From the NCBI RefSeq assembly GCF_012222965.1, contig NZ_CP038241.1, forward strand, positions 1 to 64,000: a stretch of 64,000 bases of DNA. The letters run 5' to 3'. Below, piece by piece: positions 37,514 through 46,612 of this stretch. The notes beneath the pieces are model-generated. The model was given only the letters and a program-made list of their open reading frames with translations. It ran no database searches and was not told the origin of the DNA. This DNA is from Allofrancisella inopinata (GTDB lineage Bacteria; Pseudomonadota; Gammaproteobacteria; Francisellales; Francisellaceae). Position numbers and translations under genes: made by a program. Within the stretch, counting starts at the first letter, position 1; the number at the start of each line of letters is the position of its first letter.

Positions 37514-38671
37514 CTCACCTTACGCATTTTAGTTATGAATTTCTAATTTCATATAACTCCTTAAGAGCAATAGCGTTAGATCTAACTAATAGCTTATATT
37601 TCAGAGCGAAGTGGTTTAGTGAAGTTTTTATCTTAAGCATTTCTAGTTTACAAAAAGCTACTAATGAGCAAAAAATATGATTTCTTTGAGTTTTCTCAAC
37701 TTTAGTTGGTGAGGCTGATAAAGAAGTATTTTGCTTAATTGATTTATGATAAACCTCTATTTGCCATCTTTTTTGATAGTCATGGTATAACTGATTAGAA
37801 TCTATTTCTAAATCATTTGTTACAAGATATAAAATTCCTTTTGTACCGTTCTCGTTTATGAAAATCTTTTTTGTTAAAAGCACAGGGAAATTCATATCTT
37901 TAAGCCATATCTTTAAAGATTCTCCATCAGCAATATCAAGTTCAGAGAGCTTAATAAAATCCTTACTCTTTCTAGCATAATCACTCAAGGCAACAACTCT
38001 ATTTGACTTCATACCAAGTATAAATTTCTTCGATAATCTATGATGTATGAAATTCATATTATCTTTAGAGCAAAACCAGCTATCTGCCAAAATATATTTA
38101 AACTTAACATGATTAATAACTGCTCGATTTATCATGTTTTGAAACATTTGGTTTTTAGTAACTTTAGATCTTCTTTTATACCGCTTATCTTTTTCATCAT
38201 AATATCGCTCATCCTTTTTCACTATCTCATAGTCTATAGGAATAGATAAGTTTGATGTACTAAGCATACATGAGACTATATTAATACCCTTTACATGAAC
38301 ACTTTTAGCATGAGAGTGATGCCAACAGACTATATCATTTTCATCTGTGCTTGGCTTTTCACTAATTGTATCATCCAAACAAAGAACATCGTATTCGCTG
38401 TTATGTTTTCTAACTAAAGGCTTTATATATTTCCAAAATTCTAAGCTTGTTAAATCTGACTTGTTTAAAAACCTTGTTATTTTGTCATGTGATACTTCTT
38501 GATCTAATATATCTGATAATTTTGTGGCTGTAGCATACTTAGTTTGGCTTATAAGATAGTCTGTGTATATATCTAGTAAATCCTTGTCCATTTCTTAAAA
38601 AACAGAATTTTTTCCTATGTCCAGTATTCTAAATATCTTTTTAAAACTTACAATCTTTTACGTAAGGTGAG
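37514..38671 (-). mobile_element. IS4/IS701-like element B (1158 bp), copy 1
   Basis: The ends are inverted over 11 bp (CTCACCTTACG), and a 6-bp duplication TTAAAT (37508-37513; 38672-38677) flanks it. It carries one intact transposase gene on the minus strand and lies inside the IS30 transposase. The encoded protein is identical to that of the copy at 57336-58493, so these copies are recent. Confidence 0.93.
37533..38591 (-). CDS. DDE transposase of IS element B, copy 1
   Basis: This 352-aa transposase has probable catalytic residues in LCLDDTISEK (D), YILADSWFCS (D) and YQKRWQIEVYHKSIKQN (E), the IS4-type Y-R-x-E arrangement. An N-terminal helical part (residues 1-70) with an HTH-like pattern (SHDKITRFLNKSDLTS) probably binds the ends. 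It is the same protein as the one at 57416-58474. The frame is intact, and three copies in one 64-kb window suggest current activity. Confidence 0.9.
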   Translation of the reverse strand: MDKDLLDIYTDYLISQTKYATATKLSDILDQEVSHDKITRFLNKSDLTSLEFWKYIKPLVRKHNSEYDVLCLDDTISEKPSTDENDIVCWHHSHAKSVHVKGINIVSCMLSTSNLSIPIDYEIVKKDERYYDEKDKRYKRRSKVTKNQMFQNMINRAVINHVKFKYILADSWFCSKDNMNFIHHRLSKKFILGMKSNRVVALSDYARKSKDFIKLSELDIADGESLKIWLKDMNFPVLLTKKIFINENGTKGILYLVTNDLEIDSNQLYHDYQKRWQIEVYHKSIKQNTSLSASPTKVEKTQRNHIFCSLVAFCKLEMLKIKTSLNHFALKYKLLVRSNAIALKELYEIRNS

Positions 38672-38769
38672 TTAAATGTTTATAGCTTTTCATAAATGCC
38701 CCATATTTTCTATAGTAAAATATGAAAACAATCATCGTTTTTATCAAATTATTATTGGTGCATTTCTAT

Positions 38770-39134
38770 TTAGAATCTGGGTAACATGGGTCGAGTTAAT
38801 CTCTTTATGTTTCTATGATCCTGTTCTATTAAATTATTGAGATACTTATTTTGTCTAATCTCTATTCCATTAGTTAACCATATCCCAAGCAAAAATAAGA
38901 AAATATTGATAGTCAGTAAGGCAGCTTCATTCGCACCTGATTTATCTACATTAACTTTCTCTGGTAAGCCATGCTTGCCAATGGTTTCCTTAAAGAATTT
39001 ATCCGCTGCTTTTTTATCTCTTTTGGCAGATAGCATAACTCTAAAGTGTCTCCACTTTTATCTAATGCTCTATATAAATATTTGTGATAAAATTATACTA
39101 TAAATTCACTCAACTACCAGTTTGCGATAGAACC
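38770..39134 (-). pseudogene. IS6-family transposase remnant
   Basis: Codons 39036-38770 read as the middle of an IS6/IS26-type transposase (KRDKKAADKFF, GLPEKVNVDKSGANEAALL, IEIRQNKYLNNLIEQDHRNIKRLTRPM, each 20 or fewer as quoted or trimmed). The stretch NKYLNNLIEQDHR contains the catalytic Glu region. Before it, YLYRALDKSGDTLE is in another frame, a 1-bp deletion (GAGTT-ATG). The end is lost after RPMLP. The upstream end CCAGTTTGCGATAGAACC (39117-39134) looks like an IS6 terminal repeat. The element is dead. Confidence 0.82.
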
Positions 39135-39190
39135 AATTTACGCAACATCAATCTATAGCGATAACTTAAGAAAGGAAAACACAAAACACA

Positions 39191-40492
39191 ATGAGTAACA
39201 ATACCATACACTTAATAGGCGAATACCATAACAAAGGGCTAAACGCTTTTGAAGATCCAACCAAACTGCTTGCAATATGTGTTAAGCACGATATAAAAAC
39301 GGTTTTCATTGAATTTTTAGTACATCATGATTGCATGACATTTTATGTGGACAACAAAGAAGAAATACAGACCAACGAAAAACCTGTGCAGATCAATAAT
39401 TACTCGATGAGGCCTCGGGGTCCAATGTCTATAAATGATAGAAGATTAAAAAATAAACTAATAAAAATAATCAAAAATAATCAAAAGCAAAACCATCGGA
39501 TGCAGCAAGAAATATTAACCAGCTTTAATGCAGAGGAATTGGAAAATGTTGACGGTTTTTTGATGGACGCTTTCTTTGGAAGCAGTATAGCAAGAGGAAA
39601 ATACAAGTCATTTACGGGTCACTTATGTTTTAAGCAAATGATTGAATGTGTTAAATTCCTCATCGACAATGGTATAACTATTATCGGAATTGAGGATTTG
39701 TACAGTCATCAAAGTAACAATGATTCTAATGGAGCAGGTGACGATAGATTAGAAAAGGGCAACATTGCGGCTGCTAAAATTATAAATAATCACCTGAAGA
39801 ACGAATCGGACACTACACTACTGGCGATCTATGGGATACTGCACCTGACAGATAGAGAAGAAATTCCAGTCCAAAAATATTTGAAAGACGCCGGACATAA
39901 AGTTAATTTATATTACAGTTTTGCGAATAAACCGCAAGAATGCGTTTTGCTTAGCGAAATGAAGTATTGGGATGATTTATTGGAAAACTTACCAGACTTT
40001 TCTTTGTCGCAACAGCGTCAAATTCATTTACAGGATACTGCCAAAATGGCAAGTCATTCGGAACTTATTGAAGACGTGGTTAATGCTTCTAAATTGAGGC
40101 AAGCAATGGTGGTTGACCAGGAAGATGAAGATTATTGGGGTAAATTTCAAGAATTACAGACAATCGTGTCTGAAGCAACAAAAAATTTAACTAAACGGGA
40201 CAGAATAGCATCAGCTGTTAATATGACGCAGCTATGTAATATAGTAGCACAAAGAAGAAGTGGGTCTGGCGGTACCAATTCGATGAAGGCAATGGCTAAA
40301 CTACTAAATGATTATACCTACAAAAAATTGAAGTTTGCGATGGGGTTTGCCATGCACGAAAAGGTAAGACAGCGTGATATTCGTTGTTATGCAAGACATG
40401 GATCTACTCTTTATAAATATGAACAACAGAACAGAGGCAAAGCCGGTAACTTTCATAAGGAATTACAAACCTTGTTCGCATTCAAAGAATAA
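39191..40492 (+). CDS. Orphan protein with TIKI/TraB/ChaN-like N-terminal motifs
   Basis: I do not recognise this 433-aa protein as a named family. The first half has features of the TIKI/TraB/GumN/ChaN-like fold: GEYH at residues 10-13, a Glu in TVFIEFL (E41), IIGIED (E168/D169), an R...N pair (R186, N191) and a second GxxH in YGILHL (G215-H218). In that superfamily such His/Glu residues bind metal or haem, or catalyse peptide cleavage. The C-terminal half (about 270-433) is highly charged, ends basic and matches nothing I know. There is no signal peptide. An AAAGGAAAA site precedes the ATG. The gene is flanked by an IS6 remnant and an ISAs1 remnant, so it is probably imported cargo. Confidence 0.6.
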   Translation: MSNNTIHLIGEYHNKGLNAFEDPTKLLAICVKHDIKTVFIEFLVHHDCMTFYVDNKEEIQTNEKPVQINNYSMRPRGPMSINDRRLKNKLIKIIKNNQKQNHRMQQEILTSFNAEELENVDGFLMDAFFGSSIARGKYKSFTGHLCFKQMIECVKFLIDNGITIIGIEDLYSHQSNNDSNGAGDDRLEKGNIAAAKIINNHLKNESDTTLLAIYGILHLTDREEIPVQKYLKDAGHKVNLYYSFANKPQECVLLSEMKYWDDLLENLPDFSLSQQRQIHLQDTAKMASHSELIEDVVNASKLRQAMVVDQEDEDYWGKFQELQTIVSEATKNLTKRDRIASAVNMTQLCNIVAQRRSGSGGTNSMKAMAKLLNDYTYKKLKFAMGFAMHEKVRQRDIRCYARHGSTLYKYEQQNRGKAGNFHKELQTLFAFKE

Positions 40493-40499
40493 GGCTCTC

Positions 40500-40936
40500 C
40501 CGCAATAAATGTGTCAGCCTCAAAACTAGCCGCAACTATTTTCATTAAGTAGTTTTGCTCCATCCTGCAAGCTTTCCTAAACCCTTGATACTTATATCTT
40601 CCATGGTTTTTTGGTCTGTTGTAATCTGTTTAAGGTAATATGCCTAAATGGCTAAATTTTCAGGAGAATTAACCTTTATATCTTCTGAGCCATCTTCAGA
40701 CATCGATACATCCAGGACCCAGTGTAATTTATTTTCAATATCCCCACTATAAATTTCAAACCGTACCATTTATTTCTGTCTACTAACCAGTCAATCGGGT
40801 CTGTTACATAACAGCCTTTTTGTGCTATACGCCCATGCCCTTTAACTATACCATGAGAAGCTAAAAGCTTAGCATTGCCAAATCTTTCATAGTCTCTGTA
40901 GCTTTTTAGCTCTACGTGTTTTGGTACGTATAACAA
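40500..40936 (-). pseudogene. ISAs1-family transposase remnant
   Basis: The minus strand encodes a C-terminal part of an ISAs1-type transposase (KGHGRIAQKGCYVTDPIDWL ... WYGLKFIV). A later piece (PENLAI...ITTDQKTMEDISIKGLGKLAGW, then a shifted MEQNYLMKIV) continues through stops and frameshifts to about 40500. The catalytic N-terminal part is missing. Nothing functional remains. Confidence 0.75.
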
Positions 40937-41166
40937 GGATATTATTTCTACTATAAGGTAAAGCCTTTTCTTATTTATTCTTAGGTCTTCTAATTTATGA
41001 AATCATTCTATGAAAGAGTTTCTTGGTTGTAGTATTAGAATTTATTTATCTTGATATGATTAAGGCAAACAATATCATATGTGATAACACCATAGCTCTT
41101 AAATTAGTTTGTTTTAAATCTAGAAAATTAATTTTAATAAGGTTTATTAAAATAACTTTTTAAATT
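40937..41166. other. Intergenic region before comEC
   Basis: This AT-rich stretch of 230 bp separates the ISAs1 remnant from comEC. I see no gene; weak coding resemblance to the lost N-terminal part of the ISAs1 transposase ends near 40980. It should include the comEC promoter, which I could not place. Confidence 0.4.
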
Positions 41167-43233
41167 ATGTATTATTTATTTATAAATAAATTAAAAATTT
41201 TACAAAAGTTGTTTGTGATTAGTCGTATATTTATTTTACTTATTTTCTGCTTTCTAGATTCATGTAAGCCGTATCAGACTATAGAAAATTATAAGTATGA
41301 TAACAATCTTATTCTAACCGGGGTTGTTAGCTCTATTCCAGAAAGTAGCGAAAAAGAGTTAGAATTTACCTTTCATTCATATAATTATGGTAAGCTTCTT
41401 TTAAAAGCCAGCAGGGAGTATGTTCATTATTTAATTCCAGCTAATGAATTACAGTTACAGGTAAAATTATATAAACCTCATGAGTATAGTAACGTTAACT
41501 CTTTTAATTATGCTCAGTATTTGGAGCGTAATAATATAGTTGCTTTAGGCAAATTGGTGCCAAATTCTGAGATAAAATTCCAAGGTACAGCTATTAGCTA
41601 TTTGCCTGAACGATTAAGATACTATTTATATAATTACTTACAAATTGATTTACAAAACTATAAAACAAGAGAGTTGATATTAGCCTTATTGATAGGCAAA
41701 AAAGATTTTAACCAAGAGCAACAAAATTTATTTTTAGAATCTGGGACCTCACACTTAATGGTTATATCTGGCTTACATATAGGTTTATTAAGCTTTATAG
41801 CTTTTGTTATAGTTAGAGTTTTCTGGTCTTTTTCACCGACTTTATGTCGTAAGATTCCAGCACAATATGTAGCTGTATCCTTTTCATTAATTATAGCTTT
41901 TATTTATAGTTTGCTTGCTGGTTTTAGTCTACCGACTCAAAGGGCTGTGATTATGCTTTCTGTAGTAGCAATCTTATGGTTTTTTAAAAAAAGAGTTTCT
42001 ATAACTAGATCACTTAGTATAGCTCTAGCATTGATATTAATATTGGATTTTAATTCTATCCATAGTGCGAGTTTATGGCTAAGTTTTTCAGCAGTAGCAT
42101 TTCTTATTTTTCTTACTATTATTTTGCAGCAATATAAATCAAGGGTTTGGATAAGTTTGCTAAGTCAGAGTTATTTAGCCATTTTACTTATCCCTGTATC
42201 AGTATATTTTTTTGGCAGTTTTTCGTTAGTTTCGATTATAGCAAATATAGTTGCTATTCCATTAGTTAGCTTGTTAATCGTACCGTTATTATTTTTATGC
42301 TTGTTTTTATCAGTTATCGACATTAAATTATGGATCATTCCTAGCTTTTTATTAGAGATTCTCAACACATATTTGGAATTTTTAACTCATCATGTTCAGC
42401 TAGTAGATTACCTAGGATATTTTTCTGTTATTAGCTTAACTATAGTCATGATTGGTTTGATTTTAGTTTTTTTACCTATAGGAAAGCCATTACGTTTGTT
42501 AGGATTTTCTTTATGTTTAGTGTTCTTTCAACCTTTTGAAAATATAGCAAAAAAACATCAAAGCATTCAGATACACATATTTGATACAAGAGAAGCTATG
42601 GTTTTGTTACAAGAGCATGGTATAAGTTTACTTTATACGTCAAATAAGAACTTATCTAATAACTTTTCTCTACAAACTAATTTATTAAAATATTTAGAAT
42701 TACAAGGAATAGATCATTTGGACTATTTAATAATCTCAGGAGATTCTAGTCATACTATAGACCTTTTTAACCTAAAAAAACAAGTACCAGTAAATAAAAT
42801 CATTACTAACATCGTTACAGATTTGCCTGCTCAAAAATGTGAATATCAAAATAATTTTTTACTACAGCAAGTAAACGTTAAGCTTTTAGGAGAGGGTAGT
42901 AGTTGTTCTATTAGTTTTAAAGTTGGTAAAAATGAATTTTTAATACTAGATGATACTTCTATTAGCGTTCAACAAATGATTTATAAGTTATACAATCGTG
43001 TTATCAGTCCAAGTACTATTATTTCAACAAAGATTCCTTATTCTAAGTTTATTACTAGATTTAAACCAGAATTATTTATCCATATTTCAGATAAAAGCTT
43101 AGCTAGAGATAATATTAGTTTATTTAGGGGTAATAAAACTAAAATTATAGACACTTATAATAATGGAGCAGTAACAGTCAATATTGATAAGCAAGAGAAT
43201 ATTTTTATAGGGAGTTTATTGAAAAATTATTAA
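41167..43233 (+). CDS. comEC: DNA internalisation competence protein ComEC/Rec2
   Basis: ComEC forms the inner-membrane channel through which single-stranded DNA enters during transformation. The 688-aa protein has an N-terminal hydrophobic helix and a soluble OB-like domain (about 45-140). A competence domain with many helices follows, with the hallmark HLMVISGLHIGLLSF near 200. The C-terminal beta-lactamase-like domain starts near residue 465. Its metal-binding site looks degraded: where active members have an HxHxDH motif, this reads YLIISGDSSHTID. It is isolated, with its promoter beside the ISAs1 remnant. The gene is intact, so uptake may still occur. Confidence 0.9.
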   Translation: MYYLFINKLKILQKLFVISRIFILLIFCFLDSCKPYQTIENYKYDNNLILTGVVSSIPESSEKELEFTFHSYNYGKLLLKASREYVHYLIPANELQLQVKLYKPHEYSNVNSFNYAQYLERNNIVALGKLVPNSEIKFQGTAISYLPERLRYYLYNYLQIDLQNYKTRELILALLIGKKDFNQEQQNLFLESGTSHLMVISGLHIGLLSFIAFVIVRVFWSFSPTLCRKIPAQYVAVSFSLIIAFIYSLLAGFSLPTQRAVIMLSVVAILWFFKKRVSITRSLSIALALILILDFNSIHSASLWLSFSAVAFLIFLTIILQQYKSRVWISLLSQSYLAILLIPVSVYFFGSFSLVSIIANIVAIPLVSLLIVPLLFLCLFLSVIDIKLWIIPSFLLEILNTYLEFLTHHVQLVDYLGYFSVISLTIVMIGLILVFLPIGKPLRLLGFSLCLVFFQPFENIAKKHQSIQIHIFDTREAMVLLQEHGISLLYTSNKNLSNNFSLQTNLLKYLELQGIDHLDYLIISGDSSHTIDLFNLKKQVPVNKIITNIVTDLPAQKCEYQNNFLLQQVNVKLLGEGSSCSISFKVGKNEFLILDDTSISVQQMIYKLYNRVISPSTIISTKIPYSKFITRFKPELFIHISDKSLARDNISLFRGNKTKIIDTYNNGAVTVNIDKQENIFIGSLLKNY

Positions 43234-43318
43234 ACTGTTTTAACAAAAAGCAAAAACCCAACAAAACGATAATCCTTGTATGATACACTCTAGGTAATAA
43301 GAAGACGTGGAACTAAGA

Positions 43319-44032
43319 ATGTTCACAAAAAGATTAACATTCACATATTTCATTTGTATCATTTTGGTTTTTAACGCTGGTTGGATAGATAGTGTAGTCT
43401 TATATAAATCCTTTGGTGCCAGTGTGGCAGCAATGACAGGTAACTATAGAATTTTAGGTCATAATATAGCAGATTACGATTGGCATTTTGCCTATGAAGT
43501 AACTGCTCTAGTATTTGGCTTTATTATAGGGGCCGCTATAAATGGTATTATTATAAGTACAGACCCTTACGTTATCTCAAAAAACCATACAAAATCTTTG
43601 GTTTTACAGAGTTTTGTTATGTTAACTGGAACTATTCTTATAGATGTTTTTACTCATCATCAAGTTATAGATGATCTTTTTCTTGCTATGGCTATGGGTA
43701 TGCAAAATAGTTTTACAACCTTATTTTTTGGTAGTTTCGCACGTACGACTCATATGACTGGCACCACAACTGATTTAGGTATAGAAATTGGCAGAGCTTT
43801 AAAAGGATCAAGAAAGGACCTCTGGAAAATTCCTTTCTTTTTAGTCTGTGTATTAGTTTTTATTGCAGGGAACGCGGCTGGGGTTTTCTGGGTTAGGATT
43901 TTCGGAGAATATTTTACACTTATGCTTTTTCCTTCTGTATTATTACCGATTTTTGTAGGAGCTATTATCCTTTGGGCATATAGTATGAAGGTAAAGCAAC
44001 ATAACTCACAAATTACAGAATACAGAAGTTAA
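43319..44032 (+). CDS. DUF1275 (YoaK-type) membrane protein
   Basis: This is a polytopic inner-membrane protein of the DUF1275/YoaK family, 237 aa from the ATG at 43319. The frame also opens at a GTG at 43307. Six or so hydrophobic helices are visible. Family motifs include AGWIDSVVL near the start, AAMTGNYRILG and ARTTHMTGTTTDLGIEIG in the middle. Members are thought to be small transporters, but no substrate is established. The gene is convergent with the small exported protein that follows. Confidence 0.85.
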   Translation: MFTKRLTFTYFICIILVFNAGWIDSVVLYKSFGASVAAMTGNYRILGHNIADYDWHFAYEVTALVFGFIIGAAINGIIISTDPYVISKNHTKSLVLQSFVMLTGTILIDVFTHHQVIDDLFLAMAMGMQNSFTTLFFGSFARTTHMTGTTTDLGIEIGRALKGSRKDLWKIPFFLVCVLVFIAGNAAGVFWVRIFGEYFTLMLFPSVLLPIFVGAIILWAYSMKVKQHNSQITEYRS

Positions 44033-44066
44033 TTAAATAACCATCCACCCAAAGCCAGGTTTTTTT

Positions 44067-44474
44067 TTAATCTTTATCTTTTACACAAGGAACTAGATTC
44101 ATTTGTTTTAACTTTTCCCAAGATTCATTAGGACAATCTTTACTTTGTTGCTCTGGCATACAGTAGCCCTCCCAACCTCTATACTTTTGAGTTTTTAGGC
44201 ATTTTTTAAAGTTTTTAACGTTTAAGTAAGCAGGTGTCCATGTAGCTGGATTTGAGCCAACTAGGTGACTACTTTGTGTAGGCTGAGTAGCTTTTAGTAT
44301 TTTGGTTCCATTGACACTTTCAGAAGTTGGCAGATAGTCCTTAGATATTTGTTTTGTAGCAGTAACACTTGAATCTGACACTACGTTAATATTTGGCTGA
44401 TTAATTGATGTATCTGCAAAGCTAAGAGTCGTGATAGTGATAGAAGCTAGACTCAAAAAAAATGTTTTTTTCAT
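44067..44474 (-). CDS. Small exported protein of unknown function
   Basis: This 135-aa protein has a clear Sec signal peptide (MKKTFFLSLASITITTLSFA, cleaved before DTSIN). The mature part is Ser/Thr/Asn-rich, then has four Cys in its C-terminal third (KKCLKTQ, GYCMPEQ, KDCPNES, VPCVKDK) that could form two disulphides in the periplasm. I recognise no family. It is monocistronic on the minus strand, with its own promoter region upstream. Confidence 0.7.
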   Translation of the reverse strand: MKKTFFLSLASITITTLSFADTSINQPNINVVSDSSVTATKQISKDYLPTSESVNGTKILKATQPTQSSHLVGSNPATWTPAYLNVKNFKKCLKTQKYRGWEGYCMPEQQSKDCPNESWEKLKQMNLVPCVKDKD

Positions 44475-44703
44475 ACATTAAATATTAGTATTTTGTTATT
44501 AGTTATATAATATTTACTTTTTTATTAGTATTCAAGCGGTAGTTATTTACCTAAATGTCACATGCATAGCCAAAGCGTTAAGAGAAGTTATAAACTTGAG
44601 CAAATTTCTTTTCTAAATATTTTCTAAATACGGTGCAAACTTATTAAAACTATTTTCATTTAAATCCCAATGCATCAAAGGTATTGCATGATTATGCTTT
44701 TGT

Positions 44704-46089
44704 TTAATCAATAATGTGTTCTTGAGAGTCTGAAGCTGGTTTTGAATTTTTTTCATTTTTTATTTTAGCCTGTTGTTTTCTTTCAATAGATATAGTCCTT
44801 CTTAATAAAGTATCATATATAGGTTTTTGGTGGTGTATGTAGGTTAGCATAGAGGCACTAAAACAAGTAATCATAAGTGGAAGTAAAAGCTGATAGTTCC
44901 AAGTCATTTCTATCACTAACACTATTCCTGTTAGTGGGGCTCCTACTGTTGCAGTAAATAGAGCGCTCATTCCTGCAACGGCAAAAACACCAGCATCTAT
45001 ATTATATTGTGGAAAAAAGGTGTTTACACTCATTCCATAAGCAAGTCCAAATATAGTTCCTAGAGCGATCATAGGTGCAAAAATTCCACCAGTAACTCCC
45101 GTACTATAAGAAAAAATTACTCCAATAAATCTTAGAGCAAATAATAACAATAATATTTTAACTGGCAAGTTGTAATCTAGAGCATCTGCAATAACTATAT
45201 ATCCACCACCAACAGCATTTGGTGAAATTACAACACCGGCACCGAAAATTACACAGACACAAATTACCAAAATCCAATACCTTTTACGAGGACCCCCAGA
45301 AAAAAAATCAGCTACTTTTATGAGGATTTTATTAAATAATAACCCAAAGTAGCCAAAAAATATCCCTAAGATCATAAATAACCAAAGGGTATCTTGGGGA
45401 ACACTAGAAAAAGTCTCAATTCTAATAGCTGGTGGGTTACCTACGATAGATCTAGAAACAATAATGCTTGTGATACATGCTATTAGTACACATTTTATGG
45501 CAGATACACTAAACCTAAATTTTCTATTCATCTCTTCGATTACAAAGATTATTCCAGATAACGGAGTATTAAAAGCAGCAGCTAAGCCAGCACCAGCACC
45601 AGCAGATACTACAGCATTGGCATATTTTTGGGTTAGTTTAAATTTATCTACAAAAACCTGGGCAATAGACGCAGCAATATGTATAGAGGGTCCTTCTTTA
45701 CCGACACTTAAACCTGATCCCAAAGATAATAAGCCACTAAGGAATTTCACTGGAGCAACTCTTTTTCTGAGTTTACGACAACCTTTTAACGCTCCTTCAA
45801 CTTCTTGTATACCACTACCTCCCGCTTCAGTAGCGAATTTTCTAATCAAGTATAAAGATAATGTTACCATGGCTGTGGTGATTACTATTGAAACGGCAAT
45901 TTGTAAATAGATATTATTAGCGCCGCAAAGTCCAAATAGCATTTTTTTGAAATTAGCTATAAGGCCAAGTAGTAGCTCAAAAGATGTTGCAACTAGCCCA
46001 ATTATGATTCCCAAGAGTCCACCAGACAACACTAACACCCAAATATGTCTGTTATTTGTATAATATCTATCTAGTACTTTATTGCTCAT
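44704..46089 (-). CDS. CLC-family chloride channel / Cl-/H+ antiporter
   Basis: This inner-membrane CLC protein has 461 aa and ends in a short polar tail without CBS domains. The selectivity-filter motifs are all present: GSGIQEVEG (GSGIP type), GLSVGKEGPSIH with the gating Glu in GKEGP, and GGIFAPMIALG. The second Glu of FVIEEMNR corresponds to the proton Glu of E. coli ClcA, so coupled antiport is likely. The role would be extreme acid resistance or charge balance. It stands alone on the minus strand. Confidence 0.92.
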   Translation of the reverse strand: MSNKVLDRYYTNNRHIWVLVLSGGLLGIIIGLVATSFELLLGLIANFKKMLFGLCGANNIYLQIAVSIVITTAMVTLSLYLIRKFATEAGGSGIQEVEGALKGCRKLRKRVAPVKFLSGLLSLGSGLSVGKEGPSIHIAASIAQVFVDKFKLTQKYANAVVSAGAGAGLAAAFNTPLSGIIFVIEEMNRKFRFSVSAIKCVLIACITSIIVSRSIVGNPPAIRIETFSSVPQDTLWLFMILGIFFGYFGLLFNKILIKVADFFSGGPRKRYWILVICVCVIFGAGVVISPNAVGGGYIVIADALDYNLPVKILLLLFALRFIGVIFSYSTGVTGGIFAPMIALGTIFGLAYGMSVNTFFPQYNIDAGVFAVAGMSALFTATVGAPLTGIVLVIEMTWNYQLLLPLMITCFSASMLTYIHHQKPIYDTLLRRTISIERKQQAKIKNEKNSKPASDSQEHIID

Positions 46090-46183
46090 AAGCTCTAAAA
46101 CTAACTAGGTTGCATTTATCACAAATTATACATTTAAAAAAATATTTAAAAAGTAAAAATTTAAATTAATAGAGATTAATTTT

Positions 46184-46582
46184 TTAAGTTATATTTTTTG
46201 TGATCTGGTTTGCTAAGTCAGCAGATTTTTGTTTATCTCCCAGCATACCGAAGCGTATTTTAACTTCCGTGCTACGCTTATCAATGTCTTTTAGAGTTAC
46301 GGAAATTTCTTCAGAACTATCTTTGCCACTGATAGAAGCAGTAGTTTGTGAATACGATTGGCCATTTAAAGAGTATAGGTTGTTTGTTTGGAAGGTCTTA
46401 ATGGTTGCATTATATACAGAGCGGACGTCTTTGGGTATTTCAATTACATAATTGCCATTTATGTAGTATACGGTACCACCTGCTACCGCAGCAGAACCAA
46501 CTAATATTGCTGCTAGTACACAGCTGTTAAGAGCAGTTGCTATTATAAAACCAAGTACTATTGGTTTAAATTTTTTTAACAT
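46184..46582 (-). CDS. DUF3568-type lipoprotein, paralogue 1
   Basis: This 132-aa lipoprotein has its lipobox in LNSCVLAAI (Cys near 21) and the DUF3568 plan: a Gly/Ala-rich hydrophobic turn, then YYINGNYVIEIPKDVRSVYN, ending in VKIRFGMLGDKQKSADLANQI (the first and last quoted as motifs of 20 or fewer, FGMLGD being diagnostic). Function unknown. It is the third gene of a minus-strand row of three related lipoproteins and the most diverged. Confidence 0.85.
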   Translation of the reverse strand: MLKKFKPIVLGFIIATALNSCVLAAILVGSAAVAGGTVYYINGNYVIEIPKDVRSVYNATIKTFQTNNLYSLNGQSYSQTTASISGKDSSEEISVTLKDIDKRSTEVKIRFGMLGDKQKSADLANQITKNIT

Positions 46583-46612
46583 TGTATATATACACCAACA
46601 TTAGTAAGGATA

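Larger units (their letters stand above)
36734..38693 (-). pseudogene. IS30-family transposase, decayed and split
   Basis: The N-terminus starts with ATG at 38693 (MKSYKHLSYEELVKIETLL...) and is cut by the IS B element at 37514-38671. It resumes at 37507 and runs to about 37164, where the frame shifts. The C-terminal part follows at 37195-36734. Two internal deletions are visible: ERPANVE joins directly to ERKSGKLIATKL, losing the first catalytic region. SVLEGTGMTVYFARAYAF has likewise lost the second Asp region. The typical end FWQKGTNESTNGLLRQF...RPRKRHQWLTPNQVF remains. Confidence 0.88.

Noticed and set aside
40676-40936. 86-aa ORF as an independent gene
   Set aside because: It reads as part of an ISAs1 transposase with the rest in other frames, so it is a remnant rather than a gene.
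44628-44703. Short coding-like stretch (HWDLNENSFNKF...) after the CLC gene
   Set aside because: Only about 30 codons and no match; too short to be called a remnant with confidence.
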